NCBI GenBank assembly: GCA_036265005.1
Contig: DATAPW010000266.1
Coordinates: 1 to 5,208, forward strand
Length of the DNA stretch: 5,208 nucleotides
DNA from: JAMXLO01 sp036265005
Lineage (GTDB): Bacteria > Pseudomonadota > Alphaproteobacteria > Acetobacterales > Acetobacteraceae
Direction: 5' to 3'
Positions 1 to 5,208 of the stretch are shown here, one piece after another. Position numbers and translations under genes: made by a program. The notes under the pieces were generated by a model. That model had not been told where the DNA came from and searched no databases. It saw only the letters and a list, made by a program, of their open reading frames with translations. Numbering within the stretch: position 1 is the stretch's first letter; each line of letters starts with the position of its first letter.

Positions 1-13
1 GCCAAAACACAAC

Positions 14-18
14 GGAGG
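14..18 (+). promoter_or_regulatory. Ribosome binding site of the small exported protein gene
   Basis: GGAGG lies 8 bases before the ATG at 27 but only 2 bases before the in-frame TTG at 21. The spacing therefore selects ATG 27 as the start. The promoter lies outside the window. Confidence 0.75.
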
Positions 19-26
19 ACTTGACC

Positions 27-263
27 ATGCACATCCGGAAGACCGTCGTTGCCGCACTGCTGCTGGCCAGTACGGTCGCCATGCCGGCCTTCGCCTATAC
101 GCCAGGCTGCCCGGCCTCACAGAAGACCGAAGCCGAGGGCGGCGCTGGTGGCAACTGGCAGCCTACGCCGGGCTCCGCGGTGCAGCGGACTGAGGCAATG
201 GCCGGTAGCACGGGTCCCTTCAATCCGGCGACACGACCGGCAGCATCGGCACCCTGCAATTAG
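27..263 (+). CDS. Small exported protein of unknown function with a twofold internal repeat
   Basis: This gene encodes 78 residues that I do not recognise as a named family. Residues 1-23 form a classic Sec signal peptide: a basic start (HIRK), a hydrophobic core (VVAALLLASTVAM) and an AFA cleavage site before Tyr24. The mature part would be about 55 residues, small, and rich in Gly, Pro, Ala and Thr. It has two cysteines (Cys28 and Cys77) near its ends, which could form a disulfide in the periplasm. Residues 33-53 and 54-74 look like two copies of a 21-residue unit, sharing Thr-Glu-Ala at unit positions 2-4, Gly at 7 and 10, and Pro at 14. There is no lipobox, so a soluble periplasmic or secreted protein is more likely than a lipoprotein. 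The strong ribosome binding site and clean signal peptide argue that it is a real gene. Function is unknown. Confidence 0.75.
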   Translation: MHIRKTVVAALLLASTVAMPAFAYTPGCPASQKTEAEGGAGGNWQPTPGSAVQRTEAMAGSTGPFNPATRPAASAPCN

Positions 264-285
264 CGGAAACCAACTCTGGTCATCG

Positions 286-311
286 CGGATGGCGGCAAAT
301 GCCGCCATCCG
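286..311 (+). terminator. Strong hairpin after the small exported protein gene, possible terminator
   Basis: A perfect 11-bp inverted repeat (left arm CGGATGGCGGC, right arm its exact complement) closes on a 4-base AAAT loop. It begins 22 bases after the stop codon at 263, a typical position for a 3' end structure. No T-tract follows on either strand, so it may protect the 3' end or work with Rho rather than being a standard intrinsic terminator. The rest of the 264-464 gap between the two convergent genes shows no gene; only a weak 5-bp stem is visible near 378-392. Confidence 0.5.
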
Positions 312-464
312 GACCGGCACGCACAGCGCCGCACAGCGCGCCCTGAAATGCCGGTCCTTCCCATCACACGTTGAGTGCAGCCACCGCGGCTGAACCGCAT
401 CACTGCCGGTATCGGCGGCCGCGCCTTCGCCTCGCCACAGCCCAGACCTGCGCGTGCCTAACCG

Positions 465-1841
465 TCAGGATCCTGGACTATCGATCGACAGCGAAACCCA
501 ACGCGCCACCGCCTTGGCCTGGATCAGCACGGCGAGAAAGGGACGGTGTTCCTGATGCGCCGCTCGCACTGCGAGCCGTATGTCCTCCGGTGTGCTCACC
601 AGGCCGCCTTGCACGGCGACTACAACGTCACCAGCCACGATCCCGAGATCGCGCGCCTCACAATCTTGCTCGACCGACGATACCAGGACACCCGTCAATT
701 TTGGATCAATCCCATATTGCTTGCGTGCCTCGTCGGTGATTGGTGAGAGCCTTAAACCCGGATCAGGCTCCTTTGCGATCATTGCCTCGGCCATTTTGCT
801 GCCCAGCATGCCGCCCCCCATCATGTAATTCGGCCATTCCGCGACGGTAGCAGTGATTTCCTGTTCCCTGCCATCGCGCCAGACCGTCAAATGCACCGAT
901 GTCCCCACCGACATCATGACAACTGACCGCATGAAGGCACGCGAATCATCCTGTTGCACGCCGTCAATCTTCTCCAGCACATCGCCTAGCCGAAGAGCGG
1001 CCTGGATGGCAGGGCCCGACGGATCTATCGCGGATATGATGGCGCCGGTGCGGTAGGGCACGCCCAACGCCTCTGCCAAATCCTGCGTCATGTCCTGCAA
1101 GGTGATGCCGAGCCAGCCGAGCTTAGGATGTCGGGGATCGAGGAGATGATCGACTACAAACTTCGCAGTGCTGGACGGGATCGCAAACCCAATGCCAATA
1201 AACCCGCCATTCTCCTCTGGGTTGTACAGCGCGGTATCGATGCCAACCACATTGCCGTCGTGGTCGATGAGGGGACCGCCCGAATTGCCATGATTGATCG
1301 CAGCATCGGTCTGAATGTAGCTGTCGAACGGCGTATCCTGCAGGTCACGGTTCAGCCCGCTGACAATTCCGGCGGACACCGACATGCCGATGCCCAAGGG
1401 GTTGCCAATCGTCAGCAAGGGATCGCCGATCTGCAGGGCATCGCTGTCTCCCCACTTCAGGGCTGGCAGCGGATGGCCTACATCGACCTTCAGAACTGCC
1501 AGGTCCACCATGGCGGCGGCCGCGAGCAATCGGGCAGATGCCCGATCACCGGGGCTGAAAATGACATGCAGGTCAATCGCGCCTTCGACGACATGCTTGT
1601 TGGTGACGATGATCCCCGACGGATCAATGATGAAGCCGGAAGCATAGACCTTCACACGGCGCGGCGCCTCTCCGGGCTTGGTCGGGGCATGGATCTTCCA
1701 GGTGGCGATGTTCACCACCGCCAGCGTTGCCTGCCGCGCGATCGCAGCGTCGCCGCTCTCCATGACGCGTGCGAATGCCGGCGCCTGGAAGCAGGGCATC
1801 GCCACGAACGCAACGAAAGCCACAATGAGCAGCTTGTACAT
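465..1841 (-). CDS. Periplasmic HtrA/DegP-type serine protease with two PDZ regions
   Basis: This gene encodes a 458-residue S1C-family endoprotease that would degrade or hold misfolded proteins in the periplasm. Residues 1-24 are a signal peptide ending APAFA. The trypsin-like domain (about 35-230) carries the full triad: His83 in TNKHVVEG, Asp113 in VDLAVLKVD and Ser187 in GNSGGPL. PDZ-like region 1 spans about 242-335 (GWLGITLQDM, then GDVLEKIDG) and region 2 about 362-445 (TGVLVSSVE, then AGDVVVAVQGG). Between them lies a Met/Gly-rich linker (about 339-354). The length matches the DegP/DegQ/MucD group. The ATG at 1841 is chosen because it begins the signal peptide and has GGAGAG just upstream; the frame stays open to 2495, but that extension has neither feature. 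The gene is divergent from the kinase-like gene and convergent with the small exported protein gene. The family assignment is firm; choosing among degP, degQ and mucD is not possible here, so no symbol is given. Confidence 0.95.
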   Translation of the reverse strand: MYKLLIVAFVAFVAMPCFQAPAFARVMESGDAAIARQATLAVVNIATWKIHAPTKPGEAPRRVKVYASGFIIDPSGIIVTNKHVVEGAIDLHVIFSPGDRASARLLAAAAMVDLAVLKVDVGHPLPALKWGDSDALQIGDPLLTIGNPLGIGMSVSAGIVSGLNRDLQDTPFDSYIQTDAAINHGNSGGPLIDHDGNVVGIDTALYNPEENGGFIGIGFAIPSSTAKFVVDHLLDPRHPKLGWLGITLQDMTQDLAEALGVPYRTGAIISAIDPSGPAIQAALRLGDVLEKIDGVQQDDSRAFMRSVVMMSVGTSVHLTVWRDGREQEITATVAEWPNYMMGGGMLGSKMAEAMIAKEPDPGLRLSPITDEARKQYGIDPKLTGVLVSSVEQDCEARDLGIVAGDVVVAVQGGLVSTPEDIRLAVRAAHQEHRPFLAVLIQAKAVARWVSLSIDSPGS

Positions 1842-1905
1842 CGGATCTCTCCAGATGAGCGCGGGCGGACAGAGGAGCCGAATTGGCCGCCATTCGGTAG
1901 GCGGT

Positions 1906-1934
1906 ATAGTACGATCTTGCCCACATTTCCGCAA
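1906..1934 (-). promoter_or_regulatory. Candidate sigma70-type promoter of the HtrA-like protease
   Basis: On the minus strand, TTGCGG (1934-1929) lies 17 bases before TACTAT (1911-1906), close to the housekeeping -35/-10 pattern with optimal spacing. Transcription would start near 1899 and leave a leader of roughly 58 bases before the ATG at 1841. The match is by eye and alphaproteobacterial promoters vary, so a stress sigma factor could instead be used. In the rest of the 1842-2122 divergent gap I see a GC-rich self-complementary stretch (GCCGGCCGGC near 1944-1953) and no convincing rightward promoter. Confidence 0.35.
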
Positions 1935-2122
1935 ATGACCGCAGCCGGCCGGCCGCATTGCGCATTGTCGCCCGCGAATGCTGGAAATCAAGCCGTTCAG
2001 GGCTCGACTCGGCACAAATGGGCAGCGACAAATCTGCACAAACCAGGGCACGGGCATCCAATATCGTTTGCCAAGTGCTTGGGTAATGCCGACTCCTGCA
2101 TTCTGTATGGACATTGCCGGCG

Positions 2123-3019
2123 ATGGACGACGCATCCGACGAAAGCTCATCATACGGACTTCGGATCGCTCGAGGTATCCCGAGCGAAACACTGACCTGG
2201 TCCAATGAGCCGAGGCGTTGGGTCGCCAGGCTGCTAGGCCGGCGACCCGTCGTGCGCCATGACGAGTGGAACGAATTTGGCCGCCGCGCCGAACAGCAAT
2301 CACGGCAGTTACGGCCTGTGAGCCGCATGCAGCAGATGGTGATCGCGTCGGGTCGTCTGTCCACCGCGCGATATCGAATACTGGGCCTGCTGCTCGGTGC
2401 TGCGAATCCCGAATCCTCCGGCGGCCACGCCGTGCTGAAGCCGCTCTGGGCAAACGAGGCGATGCATCGCGCTTACCAGATGGTGCGGCTGACACAGCTC
2501 CTGGACGGCCGGATGCCGCTCAATTCCAGTAGTCCAATAGTCGGCGAACTCGAGCAACGCAACGCCGCCAGCCTCGCTGACGCGTTGCTGTCGCTCCGCA
2601 TCGTGCGTGATGGAGAGATTGTGGCGTGCTCCGAGGCAATGAGAGACGTCGCCCGCAACAGCGTGGAACTGTTCGGCCCGATCGCCGGTGGGGTCGTGGT
2701 GAAGACCGACATTGAGAGACTGGAGCTGGCGTCATACAAGCGGCGCGCCTTGGTGCTGCTTGCTGGCCACCTGGTCATCGACGCGATCTCACACAGTGCC
2801 TTGAATCAAGGCGGCGGGTATATTCTTGTCCAGGTCAATCGCCTTGGCACATCCGTTGGACGGCTGGTCGTCCAATTCGGCGGCCATCCTCTCCCCTTAG
2901 AGATGTCGGACCAGAGCTGTGGAGTGATCGACGATCTTTGCAACCTCGTTGAGGCCAAAATGATGCGTCGTGCGATCGATGAAAATAGAATGATCGCCGA
3001 AATCGAATTCCCGACCTGA
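2123..3019 (+). CDS. Degenerate HWE/HisKA_2-like histidine kinase core protein
   Basis: This gene encodes 298 residues with no membrane segment or signal peptide, so the protein is probably cytoplasmic. Residues 1-70 are Arg-rich and unrecognised. Residues about 75-130 resemble the helical dimerisation domain of HWE/HisKA_2 kinases (RYRILGLLLG, then AYQMVRLTQLLDG), but the HRVKN-type phospho-acceptor His is not there. Residues about 195-297 follow the outline of a GHKL ATPase. The N-box equivalent reads GHLVIDAISHSA (215-226), with Asp220 in place of the ATP/Mg-binding Asn and His216 in place of Glu. The DDG motif is replaced by QFGG (251-254), and no GLGL motif is present near 265-276. Catalysis therefore looks lost, and a binding or regulatory role is inferred. 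The start is uncertain: ATG 2123 has only a weak upstream GGA; a TTG lies at 2114 and an ATG at 2327 would give 230 residues. The gene precedes cyoA by 165 bases on the same strand. Confidence 0.7.
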   Translation: MDDASDESSSYGLRIARGIPSETLTWSNEPRRWVARLLGRRPVVRHDEWNEFGRRAEQQSRQLRPVSRMQQMVIASGRLSTARYRILGLLLGAANPESSGGHAVLKPLWANEAMHRAYQMVRLTQLLDGRMPLNSSSPIVGELEQRNAASLADALLSLRIVRDGEIVACSEAMRDVARNSVELFGPIAGGVVVKTDIERLELASYKRRALVLLAGHLVIDAISHSALNQGGGYILVQVNRLGTSVGRLVVQFGGHPLPLEMSDQSCGVIDDLCNLVEAKMMRRAIDENRMIAEIEFPT

Positions 3020-3113
3020 TGATGCCATCGGTGCCGCACGCAAATGTTGTGGCGTGGGTTGTTCCGTCCTGTGACATCGCCTCGCCGTGGCTCATGACGG
3101 CGCCGGCCAAGAC

Positions 3114-3143
3114 TTGACCAATCCCGCGGTAGTAGCGCGCAAT
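3114..3143 (+). promoter_or_regulatory. Candidate promoter for the cyo operon
   Basis: TTGACC (3114-3119) matches the -35 consensus at five of six bases. It is followed after 18 bases by the poor -10 candidate CGCAAT (3138-3143). The start would fall near 3150, about 35 bases before cyoA. The weak -10 suggests either an activator-dependent promoter or a chance match. I see no FNR-like TTGAT-N4-ATCAA palindrome in the 3020-3184 gap. Confidence 0.3.
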
Positions 3144-3172
3144 GCATGCTCCACCGTGTTGGCCGCTGGTGT

Positions 3173-3179
3173 GAGAGGG
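3173..3179 (+). promoter_or_regulatory. Ribosome binding site of cyoA
   Basis: GAGAGGG ends 5 bases before the ATG at 3185. The alternative in-frame ATG at 3146 has no purine-rich site ahead of it, so this element supports the shorter CyoA. Confidence 0.6.
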
Positions 3180-3184
3180 TCGCG

Positions 3185-4015
3185 ATGCCATCCATCTTGA
3201 ACCCGCAAGGGGTGATTGGGATCGCCGAAAAGACGATCTTGATAGATTCGCTCGCTATCATGCTTGCCATCGTGATTCCCACGATTGTTGCGACGCTCGC
3301 TTTCGCCTGGTGGTTCCGGGCCACCAATGCGAGAGCAGCCTATCTGCCGGATTTTGCATATTCCGGTCGCCTCGAGCTTATCGTCTGGGCAATCCCCGTA
3401 CTGGTGATCTTGCTGCTGGGCGGCGTGGCATGGATCGGGTCGCACGACCTCGACCCCGCCAATCCGTTGCCGTCGAACACCCCACCGCTGGAAATCCAGG
3501 GCGTTTCGCTGGATTGGAAGTGGCTCTTCATCTACCCCGGGCAACAGGTCGCAAGCGTAAACCAGCTTGTGATCCCTGCCGGAGTGCCGCTTCACTTTTC
3601 CTTGACATCCGGCAGCGTGATGACCGCATTTTTCGTCCCGCAGCTCGGCAGCATGATCTACACGATGAACGGCATGAGGACGCAATTGAACCTGCGCGCG
3701 GACAACACCGGCACTTTGTTTGGCCTTGCCAGCCACTTCAACGGTGACGGCTTCTCGGGCATGCATTTCGACACGCAGGCGGTGCCTGCAGAGCGGTTCA
3801 CCGCCTGGATTGATGCCACGCGCCAAGCCGGCCCGACCCTCAATGCCGCAAGCTATGAGGACCTGGCAAAGCAAAGCATGAACGTTGCGCCATTCACCTT
3901 CCGTGCAGTCGATCCCACACTGTTCCAGCAGATCGTGACACAGCAATTGCCGCCGGGACCTGGCCCACAATCGGGACATCCCAATCCAAGTGTATCGCCG
4001 CGGACGGGGCACTAG
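3185..4015 (+). CDS. cyoA: Cytochrome bo3-type ubiquinol oxidase subunit II
   Basis: This gene encodes 276 residues forming subunit II of the inner-membrane quinol oxidase, which stabilises subunit I and contributes to the quinol-facing side. Two transmembrane helices lie at about 21-43 (ending FAWWFRATN) and 63-85 (ELIVWAIPVLVILLLGG). A periplasmic cupredoxin domain follows (about 100-208), starting at VSLDWKWLFIYPGQ and including SVMTAFFVPQLGSMIY. The COX_ARM-type tail is at about 215-255. In the CuA region the protein reads FNGDGFSGMHF, as in E. coli CyoA (GPGFSGMKF), without the Cys-x3-Cys ligands, so electrons come from quinol and not from cytochrome c. Start 3185 is chosen by the GAGAGGG site. 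Starting at 3146 would add 13 polar, basic residues (including RWCERV) that form no signal peptide. Unusually, there is no lipoprotein signal or lipobox Cys. cyoB begins one base after the stop codon, so the two are surely co-transcribed. Confidence 0.95.
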   Translation: MPSILNPQGVIGIAEKTILIDSLAIMLAIVIPTIVATLAFAWWFRATNARAAYLPDFAYSGRLELIVWAIPVLVILLLGGVAWIGSHDLDPANPLPSNTPPLEIQGVSLDWKWLFIYPGQQVASVNQLVIPAGVPLHFSLTSGSVMTAFFVPQLGSMIYTMNGMRTQLNLRADNTGTLFGLASHFNGDGFSGMHFDTQAVPAERFTAWIDATRQAGPTLNAASYEDLAKQSMNVAPFTFRAVDPTLFQQIVTQQLPPGPGPQSGHPNPSVSPRTGH

Positions 4016-4016
4016 C

Positions 4017-5208
4017 ATGTTGGGCAAGCTCACCTGGGACGCCATTCCGTTCGATCAGCCCATCCCACTGTTCGCAGCAGCCGTGGTCGGCATCGCAATC
4101 ATCTGCGTGCTCGCCTGGGTCACGCTGAAAGGTTGGATGCCGTACCTTTGGCGCGAGTGGATCACCAGCGTGGACCACAAGCGGATCGGCATCATGTACA
4201 CCCTGCTCGCATTGGTGATGCTGCTGCGCGGTTTCGCCGATGCGATCATGATGCGCTCGCAACAGGCGTTGGCATTCCGCTCCGACGGCTACCTGCCGCC
4301 GGAGCATTATGACCAGATCTTCTCGGCTCACGGCACGCTGATGATTTTCTTCGTCGCCATGCCCTTCATGATCGGGCTGATGAACTTTGTCATGCCGTTG
4401 CAACTCGGCATTCGCGACGTGGCGTTCCCGACGCTCAACTCGGTCAGTTTCTGGCTCACCGCCACCGGCGCGCTGCTCGTCAACATATCTCTGGTCGTCG
4501 GCGAATTCGCCCGCACCGGATGGCTGCCGTTTCCTCCGCTCTCCGAGATCACCTACTCACCCGGCGTCGGCGTCGATTATTATCTCTGGTCGCTCCAGAT
4601 CTCGGGGGTCGGGACGCTGCTGACCGGGGTCAACTTCGTCACCACTGTGCTGAAGATCCATGCACCCGGCATGACCTACATGCGGATGCCGATGTTCTGC
4701 TGGACGACGCTCGCCACCAACCTGCTCATCGTCGCCGCCTTCCCCATCCTCACGGCGACCTTGGCCATGCTGATATTGGACCGCTATCTCGGCTTTCACT
4801 TTTTCACCAACGAAGCCGGCGGCAACATGATGATGTTCATGAACTTGATTTGGGCATGGGGACATCCCGAGGTCTATATCCTTATCCTGCCCGCATTCGG
4901 CATATTCTCCGAGGTGATCTCGACGTTCTCCGGCAAACCGCTGTTCGGTTACCGGTCGATGGTCATGGCGACGATGGCCATCTGCATCCTGTCCTTCACG
5001 GTTTGGTTGCACCACTTCTTCACCATGGGCGCCGGTGCGGACGTCAACGCGTTATTCGGCATTGCCTCGATGATCATCGCGGTGCCCACCGGCGTGAAAA
5101 TCTTCAACTGGCTGTTCACCATGTACGGCGGTCGGGTGGCCTTTTCCCCGTCGATATTGTGGTCGATCGGCTTCATGGTCACCTTCGTCATCGGCGGAAT
5201 GACCGGCG
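4017..5208 (+). CDS. cyoB: Cytochrome bo3-type ubiquinol oxidase subunit I, 5' part
   Basis: This is the catalytic, proton-pumping subunit that oxidises ubiquinol and reduces O2 to water. The frame stays open for 397 residues and runs off the window; the E. coli protein is about 663 residues. The alignment to E. coli CyoB is nearly collinear, offset by one residue after about position 90. The quinol-site residues are Arg71, Asp75, His97 and Gln100. The low-spin heme ligand is His105 (AHGTLMIFF). The D-channel residues are Asp134 and Glu285. Cross-linked His283 and Tyr287 sit in WGHPEVY, the further CuB ligands are His332 and His333 (WLHHFFTMGAG), and the K-channel Lys361 is in PTGVKIFNWLF. 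The remaining heme ligands (E. coli His419 and His421) lie beyond the edge. The ATG at 4017 matches the E. coli start (MLGKLTWDA against MFGKLSLDA). A G-rich stretch at 4006-4009, inside the end of cyoA, may serve as ribosome binding site. cyoC and cyoD would be expected downstream but cannot be seen. Confidence 0.97.
   Translation, partial: MLGKLTWDAIPFDQPIPLFAAAVVGIAIICVLAWVTLKGWMPYLWREWITSVDHKRIGIMYTLLALVMLLRGFADAIMMRSQQALAFRSDGYLPPEHYDQIFSAHGTLMIFFVAMPFMIGLMNFVMPLQLGIRDVAFPTLNSVSFWLTATGALLVNISLVVGEFARTGWLPFPPLSEITYSPGVGVDYYLWSLQISGVGTLLTGVNFVTTVLKIHAPGMTYMRMPMFCWTTLATNLLIVAAFPILTATLAMLILDRYLGFHFFTNEAGGNMMMFMNLIWAWGHPEVYILILPAFGIFSEVISTFSGKPLFGYRSMVMATMAICILSFTVWLHHFFTMGAGADVNALFGIASMIIAVPTGVKIFNWLFTMYGGRVAFSPSILWSIGFMVTFVIGGMTG

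Noticed and set aside
1955..1967. Close direct repeat GCATTG-C-GCATTG in the divergent gap
   Set aside because: Two six-base copies in GC-rich DNA are easily chance, and no further copies or operator symmetry are visible.
1128..2195. Rightward open frame of 355 codons opposite the protease gene
   Set aside because: It is almost wholly antisense to the htrA-like gene, its product is rich in Arg, Asn and His with no recognisable domain, and the opposite strand has a complete catalytic triad and signal peptide. It is a shadow of GC-rich coding sequence.
1978..2208. Rightward open frame of 76 codons in the divergent gap
   Set aside because: It overlaps the start of the kinase-like gene, has no ribosome binding site and gives a basic, featureless product.
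1842..2495. Upstream extension of the protease reading frame by 218 codons
   Set aside because: The extension has Arg-rich shadow composition, overlaps the kinase-like gene and would bury the signal peptide in mid-protein. The ATG at 1841 has a good ribosome binding site.
3037..3056. Possible hairpin CACGC / GCGTG after the kinase-like gene
   Set aside because: The stem is only 5 bp with a 10-base loop and no T-run, so it is too weak to call a terminator.
3092..4045. Leftward open frame of 317 codons opposite cyoA
   Set aside because: The plus strand encodes an unmistakable CyoA; the leftward product is His, Arg and Gly rich with no domain.

Overview
The window looks like a GC-rich alphaproteobacterial chromosome segment. 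This rests on the base composition, on the HWE/HisKA_2-like protein fold (a family abundant in alphaproteobacteria) and on the quinol-oxidase sequences. I cannot name a genus from sequence alone.

Layout. At the left edge (27-263, +) is a small exported protein of unknown function, containing two similar 21-residue units and followed by a strong hairpin. Facing it is a complete HtrA/DegP-type periplasmic serine protease (465-1841, -) with an intact His-Asp-Ser triad and two PDZ-like regions. A 281-bp divergent intergenic region (1842-2122) separates the protease from a rightward gene (2123-3019, +). That gene encodes a soluble protein resembling an HWE/HisKA_2 histidine kinase core, but it has lost the phospho-acceptor His and most ATP-binding residues. 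After a 165-bp gap comes the start of a cytochrome bo3-type ubiquinol oxidase operon: cyoA (3185-4015, +) and cyoB (4017 to the window edge, +), one base apart.

How the parts may work together. CyoA and CyoB are subunits II and I of a proton-pumping terminal oxidase in the inner membrane. CyoB keeps the quinol-site residues, the heme and CuB ligands visible in the window, and the proton-channel residues. CyoA has no CuA ligands, so the substrate is ubiquinol rather than cytochrome c. HtrA is an envelope quality-control protease. The kinase-like protein between them is a candidate regulator of either neighbour, but only its position suggests this.

The points most worth a second look are the degenerate kinase-like protein, a CyoA that begins almost exactly where the lipidated cysteine of E. 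coli CyoA would be and so lacks a lipoprotein signal, and the duplicated unit in the small exported protein. I found no CRISPR array, mobile element, tRNA or rRNA, and nothing that amounts to a clearly new multi-gene system.
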